DNA of 64,000 nucleotides from Flavobacteriaceae bacterium (GCA_002862645.1 PKDQ01000007.1:1-64000); one strand, 5' to 3'; positions 9,538 to 18,091 are shown, counted from the first letter of the stretch. Numbers and translations are program-made. The notes: generated from the sequence alone by a model not told the origin.

Positions 9538-9890
9538 TAAACAACTTTACAGCTAATAAATTCTAAATTCTATAATTATTATGTTAATACTTGTAAGGAA
9601 TTAATCAATACCAACCGAGAAAGCGTAGCGCTTGAGAATTTTTCTAACAATCAAACTAAATCAATGAAAAAATCAATTATATTTCGACTCAATTTTGGAA
9701 TTATTAAAGTTGAACTGTTAGCAGCTTTAAACATTGACAGTCTTATGAGAGCAAGATAAATTTCCACTAACCCTGTAGGTAAATTGATTTTGTTAAAAAT
9801 GGCGAGTATCAAAAGCTAGTAAATGGAATTGATTCCTTAGCCTGATTTCTTTGGTATTTTTTTGATTCTATATTAAAATATTTACGAACT
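9538..9890. other. Divergent spacer between GH30-type gene and sulfatase 3
   Basis: About 350 bases that must carry both divergent promoters. The part next to the GH30-type gene is the sequence duplicated at 4813-4902. The part before sulfatase 3 contains a broken plus-strand reading frame (9664-9845, listed separately). A box resembling -7 (TATTTACG) ends 4 bases before the sulfatase 3 ATG. Confidence 0.5.
9664..9845 (+). pseudogene. Broken reading frame, remnant of an unidentified gene
   Basis: From an ATG at 9664 the frame reads 31 codons with protein-like composition (KVELLAALNIDSLMRAR), hits TAA at 9757, continues in the same frame as ISTNPVGKLI, and resumes after a one-base shift near 9790 as DFVKNGEYQKLVNGIDSLA, ending in TGA at 9843-9845. 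The combined text looks like the C-terminal part of a soluble protein with one stop and one frameshift. I do not recognise the family. It ends 45 bases before sulfatase 3, as an upstream operon partner would. Confidence 0.4.
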
Positions 9891-11348
9891 ATGAAAAAAC
9901 TATTTGTTCTATCACTCTTGTCTTTACTTCAGTGTGAAAAAATCACGAAAGAAAAGACCATTCAAAAACCAAATGTCCTATTGTTATATATGGATGACTT
10001 ACGACCTGAATTGAGTAGTTTTGGGGTAGTGCATATTCAATCTCCAAACATTGATGCACTTGCAGCAAAAGGTGTGAAATTTACTAACGCCTATTGCAAT
10101 GTACCCGTATGTGGAGCATCACGTGCCAGCATGCTCACAGGTATGCTACCCACCAAAAATAGATTTTTAGACTACAACACTTTTGCTGAAGAGGAAACAC
10201 CAGATGCCATAAGCCTTCCCCAGTTATTTAAAGAAAATGGATATACCACTATTTCAAATGGGAAAATCTATCATCATTTAGACGACAGGGAAGCAGATTG
10301 GGATGAGGTTTGGCGCCCGTATGCATTTGATGATAACGAAACGGGATTGGCACCAACCGATTATTGGCAATCGCTTTGGAAAGATTATCACGATCAAGAA
10401 AACGCAGCAACCTATAAAAAGACTGATAGAGGTCCTGCGTATGAAAGTGCAAAGGTTACAGACTCTACCTATATTGACGGTTTGATGACTGAAAAGATCA
10501 TCAGAGATATTAAAAAGTTAAAGAAAAACGGCACCCCATTCTTTTTAACAGCAGGCTTTATAAGCCCACACTTACCGTTCAATGCACCATCAAAATACTG
10601 GGATTTATACGACATAAATAACATTAAGCAACCCGAAAATTACAACTATGTCCCACATGGTGCGCCAAAAATGAGCATTAGCAATTGGCCAGAAATGCGC
10701 TCTTATACCAATATCCCCAAACGCGGTCAGGTTTCAGACAGCATAGCAATAGATTTAATTCACGGCTACTATGCTACCGTCTCATATTCAGATGCCTTAA
10801 TTGGTAAAATATTAGAAACGCTCAAGGACCAAGGGCTTGACCAAAACACCATTGTTGTTTTGGTCTCTGACCACGGTTATAATTTACAAGAGCACACGCA
10901 ATGGGCAAAATTTACCAATTACAACACTTCAACCCAAGTACCCTTGATTATTTACAATCCACTTACAAAAACCAAGGGTCCAACGAACGCCTTAACATCC
11001 CTAGTAGACGTTTATCCTACATTGGCCGAAATATGTGGCCTTAAGGCTCCTATTGACCAATTGGATGGAACGAGCTTGGTAGAGGTCATGTCTAATCCAA
11101 AATTGAAAGGAAAACCACATGTTTTTATTAAAAAAGGTAAGGGATATACATTGAAAACTAATGACTTTAGTTATACCGAGTTCATCCGACCAAAAGACAA
11201 TACCACTGTCACTTCTATGCTCTATGATCACCAAAAAAATAAGGATGAAAATATCAATGTTGTAAATCAAAAAGAATTTGCAGACGTTGTATCAGAACTT
11301 AAGACCACCCTTCATGCGGTCTATCAAAAAAACATTACAGGTGAATAG
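9891..11348 (+). CDS. Exported sulfatase, iduronate-2-sulfatase-like
   Basis: Sulfatase of 485 residues. The N-terminus (MKKLFVLSLLSLLQCEK) is a signal peptide with a Cys at 15 that could be lipidated, although Gln at -1 is a poor lipobox. LLLYMDDLRPE gives metal ligands Asp35-Asp36; VPVCGASRASMLTG gives the formylglycine residue Cys74 in the CxAxR variant, which FGE also accepts. Further hallmarks are FISPHLPFNAP and LVSDHGYNLQEHTQW, as in the iduronate-2-sulfatase-like branch. There is no T9SS tail. It is transcribed opposite to the other two sulfatases and is followed after about 100 bases by the GH128-type gene, so the two may be co-transcribed. Substrate unknown. Confidence 0.93.
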   Translation: MKKLFVLSLLSLLQCEKITKEKTIQKPNVLLLYMDDLRPELSSFGVVHIQSPNIDALAAKGVKFTNAYCNVPVCGASRASMLTGMLPTKNRFLDYNTFAEEETPDAISLPQLFKENGYTTISNGKIYHHLDDREADWDEVWRPYAFDDNETGLAPTDYWQSLWKDYHDQENAATYKKTDRGPAYESAKVTDSTYIDGLMTEKIIRDIKKLKKNGTPFFLTAGFISPHLPFNAPSKYWDLYDINNIKQPENYNYVPHGAPKMSISNWPEMRSYTNIPKRGQVSDSIAIDLIHGYYATVSYSDALIGKILETLKDQGLDQNTIVVLVSDHGYNLQEHTQWAKFTNYNTSTQVPLIIYNPLTKTKGPTNALTSLVDVYPTLAEICGLKAPIDQLDGTSLVEVMSNPKLKGKPHVFIKKGKGYTLKTNDFSYTEFIRPKDNTTVTSMLYDHQKNKDENINVVNQKEFADVVSELKTTLHAVYQKNITGE

Positions 11349-11445
11349 CACGCTGTGGTGTTGTTTTTTAGGAACGCAAGTATTTAACTGAGCATACATA
11401 TTATTGAAAAACAGTCTGCATAATAACGCATATATTGACACAATC

Positions 11446-12493
11446 ATGAGATATTTACTTTTATTTCTTTTAACAACCTCTAAAATCCTATCACAAAATA
11501 ATCCCCCATCAAAAAAAGGGGTTGCCTTTAGCTTAAGTTATGAAAGCAGTTGGCAGGAAAGGTTTGATAAACTAAACCCCTATTGGCATTATTACTGGAA
11601 TTGGGAATACAGGGCAGGATACCCCAAGCGTAGAATTTGTTCCTATGATTTGGGGAAGACAAAGCGCAACACAAGAAAAAATGGATTACCTAAATAATTT
11701 GGAAAGCATGGGTGTCATTGAAAACGCATTGGCTTTTAACGAGCCAGATCTGGAGGGCCAAGCGAACCTAACAGTTGATGAAGCCGTAGACCTGTGGCCC
11801 TTATTAGAAACTTTAAATGTTCCTATCTCTAGCCCCGTCACTTCTGCACCACTAAACGATTGGATGCGTAATTTTATGAATAAAGCAATAGATGAAAACC
11901 TTCGAATTGATTTTGTCGCCATTCACATTTATCACAAAAACACACCTTCCAACTTTTTAGCATTGGTAGAAGAAGTTTATGAAACCTATGGAAAACCCAT
12001 TTGGATTACTGAGTTTGCTGTTCGAGACAACAATGCTTCCGAAAGCACGCCTAATAAATATTCAGAAGCATACGTGCATTCTTTTATGAATGAAGTTCTA
12101 AATGCCTTAGAACAATTAGAATATGTAAAACGCTATTCATGGTTTGATCCAAGCAGTAACAATTCAAAATACCTAAGACTTGAAACGGCAGATTTAATCT
12201 CAGAAAACAATCAACTTACCACTTTGGGTGATTTTTATGACAATTATTCTCTTTCGCTCCAAAACAACAACACAAGCAATATATACTTATCACCAAGCCC
12301 AGCTTCAAACACAATCAAAATCAATGAAAATAAAGAAGAACTCAAAGTAACGGTTTATGACGTAAATGGTCAGGTGCAATTAAAAAAAATTATTGATAAA
12401 CTCGATGTTACCCCCTTAACAAATGGTGTGTATTTTTTAAAGCTAGGAAGTGGAGAAAATGAAACAATCAATAAGAAAGTTATTCAAAAATAA
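11446..12493 (+). pseudogene. GH128-type beta-1,3-glucanase with T9SS tail, frameshifted
   Basis: Two overlapping frames encode one GH128 (Asl1-like catalytic core) protein of about 350 residues. The first starts at ATG 11446 with a signal peptide (MRYLLLFLLTTSKILSQ), then KKGVAFSL and WHYYWNWEY, the conserved beginning of the fold. The second supplies VEFVPMIWG, the acid/base in AFNEPDLEG (Glu codon at 11741), the nucleophile in PIWITEFAV (Glu codon at 12011) and a T9SS tail (VTVYDVNGQVQLKK, LTNGVYFLKLG). One surplus base lies between 11622 and 11629, next to a run of four C; removing it joins the frames without other damage. It is therefore either a very recent pseudogene or a sequencing error in an intact gene. 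Expected activity: endo-beta-1,3-glucan hydrolysis at the cell surface. Confidence 0.8.
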
Positions 12494-12526
12494 TCCGAGC
12501 AAGCTTTAAGCGAAGCATAACGTGCT

Positions 12527-12871
12527 TTAATAGAAAAGGTGTTTTTTAGCATTATTCACCCATCCCGCCTGATTATTGTAGTTGACAAAGTATATATTTA
12601 AATCAGCCTGATTCTGGTACTCTACAAAGTAAATGTTTTTGTCTGCTTGGTTTGCGTATGCTGTAAAGAACCAAATCCCATTGTTTTTATCGGCTTGGTT
12701 TTTGTGTTTTACCTTGTATACCTTGAGATCAGCTTGGTTTGGATAATCGACCACAAATACCTTAACATCGGCTTGATTGGCATATTGAACTGAAAAAACT
12801 TTTTGGGCATAACAGCAATTGCCCATAAAGAGAATAAATCCTACTGCAGTGATGCTAATAAGCTTTGTCAT
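12527..12871 (-). CDS. Secreted seven-segment NQA-repeat protein, septoil-knot (DUF6150)-like
   Basis: Small exported protein of 114 residues with a signal peptide probably cut after CYA (residue 22). The mature part is almost entirely a short repeat: Asn-Gln-Ala at residues 32, 45, 58, 74, 87 and 100, spaced 13, 13, 16, 13 and 13, each followed by a short beta-type segment (VKVFVVDY, LKVYKVKH, KNIYFVEY, LNIYFVNY). Counting the segment before the first NQA and the one after the last, there are seven strands. This pattern fits the DUF6150 family, known as the 7(1) septoil knot domain; I assign it from memory of that pattern. It starts 19 bases after the FGE stop, on the same strand, and converges on the GH128-type gene. 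Function unknown. Confidence 0.75.
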   Translation of the reverse strand: MTKLISITAVGFILFMGNCCYAQKVFSVQYANQADVKVFVVDYPNQADLKVYKVKHKNQADKNNGIWFFTAYANQADKNIYFVEYQNQADLNIYFVNYNNQAGWVNNAKKHLFY

Positions 12872-12890
12872 CAGTACACGATATTAATTG

Positions 12891-13979
12891 TTACATGTCC
12901 TTAACAGCTCTAAAGCCCGTATGTATACTTCCAGTATCAGGCGTAGTTTTCATACGCATGGAGTTGCGATACCCACTACAATAGCTTTTGTGGCATAAAA
13001 AGCTTCCTCCCCTACTGACACGCTTTTGTGCATAGGGCTCATTTGAGTCGTAAGACGTTTCAGGTCCTTTGGGATTAACAGCTGTTTGATTCCCTAATGT
13101 CTTATAATAATTTTCATGATACCAGTCGGCACACCATTCCCAAACGTTACCAGACATATCATATAATCCATAGCCGTTTGGTGGATAAGTACTAACAGGG
13201 GCGCTTAAATAAAAACCATCGCGTTCTTTGTTCTGATAAGGAAAATTCCCTTCCCATATATTGGCCTTAGGTGCTCCCGCTGAAAGATCTTCATTCCCCC
13301 ATGCATAAGGGTTGTCCGCTAAACCACCTCTACTAGCATACTCCCACTCTGCTTCAGTTGGAAGCCGCTTACCAGCCCAGTTGCAATAGGCAACAGCATC
13401 AAACCAACTTATGTGGACTACAGGATGGCTTTCCATTCCTTCAATACTGCTGCCTGGACCTTCTTGTTGACGCCAATTGGCACCTTGTTTCCAACGCCAC
13501 CACTGACTTACATTATCAAGTGGAACTGGATTTTGGGTAGCCACAAAAACTAAGGAAGCAGGGGCTAGCTGACTGTCATCAGGCTTGGGTGTACCAGGTG
13601 GTAATTCTTTTTTAATTGCTTCCCAATTAACAGCCTTTTCAGCGGTAGTAATATATCCGGTGGCTTTTACAAAAGCTTCGAACTGCGCATTAGTAACTTC
13701 GTGTACATCCATCCAAAAAGAGTCTATCTGAACTTCGTGTTTTGGGTATTCATCGCGCCATGCATGTTCATCATCAGCACCCATATTAAAGGTGCCTCCC
13801 GGAATCAACACCATATCCGCTGTAGATTGATTTGAATTTACATATGGCTTTTGATCAGTAACAGACGTAAAACGGCTGTTGGTAGGTGTGCAACTATGAC
13901 CAGCAGTTTGCTCAAGCACTTTTGGTTTTTGCTGACAAGCTGTTACAAAAATCAAAACAAATAAAAATAAAAATCTCAT
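12891..13979 (-). CDS. Formylglycine-generating enzyme (FGE/SUMF1 type), predicted lipoprotein
   Basis: Oxidises the Cys of CxPxR/CxAxR sulfatase motifs to formylglycine. I use the ATG at 13979 (362 residues) because it opens directly onto a lipoprotein signal (MRFLFLFVLIFVTACQQ, lipobox VTAC). The FGE-sulfatase fold is clear: MVLIPGGTFNMG, HEVTNAQFEAFVKATGY, LPTEAEWEYASRGG, YDMSGNVWEWCADW, RVSRGGSFLCHKSYC. The two cysteines of CHKSYC (about 329 and 334) match the catalytic/copper-binding pair of true aerobic FGEs and are absent from most other FGE-sulfatase family members, so the assignment is strong. A lipid anchor implies action in the periplasm on newly exported sulfatases. It lies 53 bases after the DUF1501 gene and may also have its own promoter (13984-14016). 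Confidence 0.92.
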   Translation of the reverse strand: MRFLFLFVLIFVTACQQKPKVLEQTAGHSCTPTNSRFTSVTDQKPYVNSNQSTADMVLIPGGTFNMGADDEHAWRDEYPKHEVQIDSFWMDVHEVTNAQFEAFVKATGYITTAEKAVNWEAIKKELPPGTPKPDDSQLAPASLVFVATQNPVPLDNVSQWWRWKQGANWRQQEGPGSSIEGMESHPVVHISWFDAVAYCNWAGKRLPTEAEWEYASRGGLADNPYAWGNEDLSAGAPKANIWEGNFPYQNKERDGFYLSAPVSTYPPNGYGLYDMSGNVWEWCADWYHENYYKTLGNQTAVNPKGPETSYDSNEPYAQKRVSRGGSFLCHKSYCSGYRNSMRMKTTPDTGSIHTGFRAVKDM

Positions 13980-13983
13980 GTTA

Positions 13984-14016
13984 TAAAGGTAACGAATTGA
14001 AGGAAAATGGAACAAA
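13984..14016 (-). promoter_or_regulatory. Candidate promoter of the FGE gene
   Basis: On the minus strand a TTTG (14013-14016) and a TACCTTTA (13984-13991) are 21 bases apart, close to the Bacteroidota consensus TTTG-N19-TAnnTTTG. The -7 box ends 4 bases before the ATG, so the transcript would be almost leaderless. It would let FGE be made independently of the DUF1800-DUF1501 genes. Confidence 0.45.
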
Positions 14017-14032
14017 CACTATCGAACCTAAA

Positions 14033-15700
14033 TTAAACAGCGGTCTTAATTATTTTTTTGTGTTCTGAACGTTCTCCATCGCTGAGTTGAACAATATAAG
14101 CACCTGGTTTTAAAGACATCATATCAATAGATCTGTAGCCTTGATCAAAGTTCAAACTCCCCTTTTTAATGACTCGCCCCATTGTATCAATTATTCGATA
14201 ACCCAAAATTGATGTGGTATCATCTATAGGGTTTATAAATAGGTTGTCATAAACTGGATTTGGATATGCAGCAAAAAAAGATTCTTTTTTAACTTGATCT
14301 AAGCCCAATGTAATATAACAAGAAGGAGCAACAAGATAATCCTCATTTATGATCGTTGAAAGCTTGTTATCTGAAAAACTTTGTTGATTCGTGTTATCAA
14401 AAAAAGCATTATCAATTACTGAGTCATCGGCTCCTAGAAAATCCTGCATAAGGGTGGCAAAAACCTGACGGTAATCGTGTTGTACGGTTTTCAGTTGCCA
14501 GTTATTATTGGATGAGGCCTCTGTCAAATCAACATTTACACCAGAAATACCCCCTTCTACTGGCTTTCCAAAGACAAACATGGGGGCAATTTCTCCGTGA
14601 TCGGTACCATTATTACCGTTCTGAATGGCTTTTCGGCCAAACTCAGAAAAGGTTAACCCAATAATGTCATCCCCAATAGAATCGGAATTAATATCAGCAA
14701 CAAAAGCATCTACAGCCGAAGAAAGTTCAGTAAGTAAATCGGTATGTTTTCCGTTTATATCTCCAGTACCTTCATTTTGATTATTGTGGGTATCAAAACC
14801 TCCAATGGTGACCATATAAACCTTGGTCTGAATACCACCTCTTATTAAACGAGCAACGGTTTTTAATTGATCTGCAAGATCTGTATCTGGGTAAGTAACT
14901 AAGTTTGCTGCACCGGGAGCTGTAAAAGAATCTTCAATGGCCTTTGCGTATGTGTTAGCGTTTGCATCGGTATCAACAATGTACTGAAGTTCTGAACCAT
15001 AGTGCGTGCTTTGAGGTATGTTTTGGGGTGCTTGACCGGCAAGTCCGTCCAATATTGTATAAAAATTTTCAGAGTCTTGGCCTTCAATATTTAAAGCAGT
15101 ACCATGCTCGTGTTCGGCATGAAAACCAAGCCATGTATTACTCGAGCCAAGTTGAATACCTAGGGGGAAATTTGAGGGAAATAGATTAGAATAGGCTTCT
15201 TCCATAAATCGACCCATCCAACCACTATCTTTTCCATTATCCCAGCTGTTACCATCATTTCCCGTTGCCCATAAATCTATTGAAGCAAAATGGGATTTGT
15301 TTGCTGAAGGATATCCAACAGATTGTAATACACGTAACATACCGTCTTGATACAAGCCCTTAAAACCTGAATTAATACTGCCCTCTAAAAGCGCAGGATT
15401 AAATATTAGATCTTGATTTGACCCAGAAACGGTTACATCAACGGCCTGATTGCTGTAATTAGTTACAGGAATATAAATATCTGGACGAAGCTGACTATAA
15501 TATCCAAATTGATCGTACGGAATAAGGGTGTTCAATCCATCATTACCTCCTTTTAATTCAATCAAAACTAATTTTCGATTAGAAATATCACCACAATTTA
15601 AAGAGGTATTGGCTAACTTTAAGGCTGCGCCCACCTCAAAAGGAAGTAATCCGAGAGCTGAAGCAGTAGATGAAAGTTTAATAAATTCTCTTCTTTTCAT
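14033..15700 (-). CDS. DUF1501 protein with Tat-like signal and T9SS tail
   Basis: Protein of 555 residues of the DUF1501 family, which belongs to the alkaline phosphatase/sulfatase fold superfamily but has no established reaction. It begins with a twin-arginine-like signal (KRREFIKLSSTASALGLLP), then LVLIELKGGNDGLNTLIPY, the family's N-terminal hallmark; later come VTIGGFDTHNNQ and LTFSEFGRKAIQNG with HGEIAPMFVFG, the usual His/Asp-rich blocks. No CxPxR motif, so it is not an FGE client. The last ~75 residues (FAAYPNPVYDNLFINP, LKPGAYIVQLSDG) form a T9SS sorting tail. It starts 8 bases after the DUF1800 gene; such pairs are widespread in Bacteroidota. Its role is unknown. Confidence 0.9.
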   Translation of the reverse strand: MKRREFIKLSSTASALGLLPFEVGAALKLANTSLNCGDISNRKLVLIELKGGNDGLNTLIPYDQFGYYSQLRPDIYIPVTNYSNQAVDVTVSGSNQDLIFNPALLEGSINSGFKGLYQDGMLRVLQSVGYPSANKSHFASIDLWATGNDGNSWDNGKDSGWMGRFMEEAYSNLFPSNFPLGIQLGSSNTWLGFHAEHEHGTALNIEGQDSENFYTILDGLAGQAPQNIPQSTHYGSELQYIVDTDANANTYAKAIEDSFTAPGAANLVTYPDTDLADQLKTVARLIRGGIQTKVYMVTIGGFDTHNNQNEGTGDINGKHTDLLTELSSAVDAFVADINSDSIGDDIIGLTFSEFGRKAIQNGNNGTDHGEIAPMFVFGKPVEGGISGVNVDLTEASSNNNWQLKTVQHDYRQVFATLMQDFLGADDSVIDNAFFDNTNQQSFSDNKLSTIINEDYLVAPSCYITLGLDQVKKESFFAAYPNPVYDNLFINPIDDTTSILGYRIIDTMGRVIKKGSLNFDQGYRSIDMMSLKPGAYIVQLSDGERSEHKKIIKTAV

Positions 15701-15708
15701 AAGCGTTA

Positions 15709-17538
15709 TTACATCAATTGGAATTCGGCAGCATTGATCATTTTAGGAAGTAAACCGTCTTGACCAGAAAGTCTGTTCTTAATAAAATTAGCGGCAGCTT
15801 CTTGTGTGCTCCCACTTGTTGTCTTGTAGGCTTCCCATGCATCATACCAAACATAATTTTGCTCATTGTCTTGAATTAGAAATTTCACAAAATAAGCAAT
15901 CCGGTTGGCATCTAAATCTTCGCTATAAAAGAGCTCGGATAACTCTTGTACTATTTTAGTGGCGTCATAGGGGTCTGAAACAGTATTTTCAATAAAATCC
16001 GTAGCATCAAAGGCTGTCCATATGCGCGCATAATATTGATAACCATTATTCGTTGTTTGAACACCTTGGATTACATTTTGTCCGTTTCCATAATTATCAC
16101 TAGTATACGTTCCACCAATAAAAGACAGAATAGTATTGTAGCGAGCTATGATATTGTTTGAATTAAACCAAGCCCTATCATAGGCAGGTGGTTGGTAATC
16201 GCCAGGGTAACCAGCGACTGAAGGTGGAGAAAAAATATTCATTCCACTGTAAGAGAAAAACGTATTGTGGCAAAAATTCCACCAAAACATGTAAAACCTA
16301 TAATTCTCATTGCTTTTTGCATCATTCTGACTTGTACCCTCAGCCACTTGAGGCGTTTCTGGGTTTGGAATTTTAACATCTAGTATCGTTAACAGTTCAT
16401 TTAAAAACTGTAATGGGCTTTTAATAATACCTCCAATGTTTTCATTGGAACTATCCGAATCATCTAAATCAAAGAAATGCTTTGACTTGAGTAATGTTTG
16501 TAGCACTTCTAGCAAGTTATACCCATTATTTTTAAGCTGTTGCGCTAAAGGTGTGATGATATCATCCTCAACCTCTTGTTCCCATTCACTGCGAACAAAC
16601 ATGCGGTACATTTTACGTACATAATTTTTTGCAGTCTCCAATTGATCAAAGACCATATCCACAAAATCATCTAACTCTGTATGTATTGTTGTTGTCGAAT
16701 TTCCACCAGAAAGGGTTTGATTATCAAAAGCATAACTAAACGTTTTATCTCCTGAATCGTGCTTATTGACATTGATATACCCCATAGGAATGCCCGAGGG
16801 GAAATGCGGAGATTTAACAGTGTCACTGTCTAAAGTATTACGGTCATTTTTTAATTTAATGCCTGAAAACACCTTAGCAGCTTGAACAACATCGTGTTCG
16901 GTATAATTCGTATAATCGCCATCAGAAACCTGAGGACCTTTCCCAATAGTAAAAAGTTCTAAAAACTCACGAGCATAATTCTCGTTTGGGCTGTTCTTGT
17001 TATTATCACCATTATCTAAATAATAGAGCATGGAATTATCAAAAGTAATTTTGCGGGCAAGGTCTTTAACACTTTTGTCTGCGTAGAATTGCAGCAAGTT
17101 TAAATAGTCAAAATAATGAGCCGATTTACCAGAACCGTCGTCTTTGGAGGCGGTAAAAGTGGTAAACAAAAACCACGTTAATTTATCGACTAGGGTGTTT
17201 TGTTTTATGGCGTTATACCACCACCATCCAGCAACCAAAGCGCGCTTAGGGCCCTGCCTACAAGTATAACTGTTGTTTTGCCAATTGGTATCATTTAACC
17301 AAAAGCCATCCTGATTGTTTGCACACAAAAGGTTAGCGCCTGACCCATTAGTAACAGGATCGTTTGGCCAATTCCATGCGTATGACTTTGAAACATTTAG
17401 CTGAGCTAATATTTCAGCTGGTGTCTTACCAGTCATGTCATCCAATTGTGCTTTTGAGTATTGAAAACAAGCCCTTCTAAGCAGGTGCCTTGTTAATCTT
17501 TTGTCAAGCGGCTGAATGTTTTCATTTAGTGAAGCCAT
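15709..17538 (-). CDS. DUF1800 family protein
   Basis: Protein of 609 residues of the DUF1800 family. Hallmarks: RLTRHLLRRACFQYSKAQLD near the N-terminus, NYAREFLELFTIGKG, TEHDVVQAAKVFSG, KNYVRKMYRMFV, and FSPPSVAGYPGDYQPPAY near the C-terminus. I see no convincing signal peptide at the annotated Met (MASLNENIQPLDKRLTR), so the protein may be cytoplasmic or exported with its DUF1501 partner. It is the first gene of a tight minus-strand series with DUF1501, FGE and the repeat protein. DUF1800/DUF1501 pairs have been noted beside secreted polysaccharide and sulfate-ester enzymes, but their reaction is not known. Confidence 0.9.
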   Translation of the reverse strand: MASLNENIQPLDKRLTRHLLRRACFQYSKAQLDDMTGKTPAEILAQLNVSKSYAWNWPNDPVTNGSGANLLCANNQDGFWLNDTNWQNNSYTCRQGPKRALVAGWWWYNAIKQNTLVDKLTWFLFTTFTASKDDGSGKSAHYFDYLNLLQFYADKSVKDLARKITFDNSMLYYLDNGDNNKNSPNENYAREFLELFTIGKGPQVSDGDYTNYTEHDVVQAAKVFSGIKLKNDRNTLDSDTVKSPHFPSGIPMGYINVNKHDSGDKTFSYAFDNQTLSGGNSTTTIHTELDDFVDMVFDQLETAKNYVRKMYRMFVRSEWEQEVEDDIITPLAQQLKNNGYNLLEVLQTLLKSKHFFDLDDSDSSNENIGGIIKSPLQFLNELLTILDVKIPNPETPQVAEGTSQNDAKSNENYRFYMFWWNFCHNTFFSYSGMNIFSPPSVAGYPGDYQPPAYDRAWFNSNNIIARYNTILSFIGGTYTSDNYGNGQNVIQGVQTTNNGYQYYARIWTAFDATDFIENTVSDPYDATKIVQELSELFYSEDLDANRIAYFVKFLIQDNEQNYVWYDAWEAYKTTSGSTQEAAANFIKNRLSGQDGLLPKMINAAEFQLM

Positions 17539-17769
17539 ATTAAGCCTTAAAGAATTAACTTCTTGATTATTTGTATTATTACACCGACAAAATTAAATAA
17601 AAAAAGTTAATTAATTTAAACAAACGGCTTTTAGGGCAAATAATGATAACTTATGATCAATATGTGTTAATGTCTACTTAAGTAATATTAACACAATATA
17701 ATTCAAGCATGATACTAAAGTAACATGAAAATCAATCGCTTTGTTGCAATGAGAAACCTTCTAAAAAGA

Positions 17770-17806
17770 AGGGGAGAAAAAGAAAGCTACTTAATTAAAG
17801 TAGCTT
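17770..17806 (-). terminator. Terminator of the cold-shock gene
   Basis: A perfect 9-base inverted repeat (17784-17792 with 17798-17806, 5-base loop) is followed on the minus strand by a T-rich tract (TCTTTTTCTCC). The stem overlaps the last codons and the stop of the cold-shock gene. Confidence 0.75.
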
Positions 17807-17986
17807 GATGTTGCTAGCGGACTTACCGCGTTTTCCATCAACTTCTTCAAATGAAACGCTGTCGCCTTCATTAAGACTCATACCGTCTTCTAGGGCACTA
17901 ATGTGAACAAAAACATCCTCACCAGCATCTGTTGTGATGAAACCAAATCCTTTAGATTCGTTGAAAAACTTTACTTTACCATTCAT
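17795..17986 (-). CDS. Cold-shock protein, CspA family
   Basis: Single cold-shock domain of 63 residues, a nucleic-acid-binding beta-barrel acting as an RNA chaperone in the cytoplasm. Both RNA-binding motifs are present: RNP1 KGFGFI (residues 13-18) and RNP2 VFVHIS (26-31). It begins [16 protein letters not shown] as in classical CspA proteins and has no extra domain. It is monocistronic, with its own terminator and about 105 bases between its start and the carbonic anhydrase terminator, enough for the long structured leader common to csp genes; I could not verify a cold-box. Confidence 0.97.
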   Translation of the reverse strand: MNGKVKFFNESKGFGFITTDAGEDVFVHISALEDGMSLNEGDSVSFEEVDGKRGKSASNIKLL

Positions 17987-18091
17987 AATTTAAAAATATT
18001 AGCAAGAGTACGACTAAAAATTGAACTAGCGATATAAAAATTGAATTTTTAGTCAATTTTAACGCTAAATGGGGCAATTAACAGCTGTAAT

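Noticed and set aside
15709-17538. DUF1800 protein considered a T9SS cargo
   Set aside because: No sorting tail at the C-terminus; it ends NAAEFQLM.
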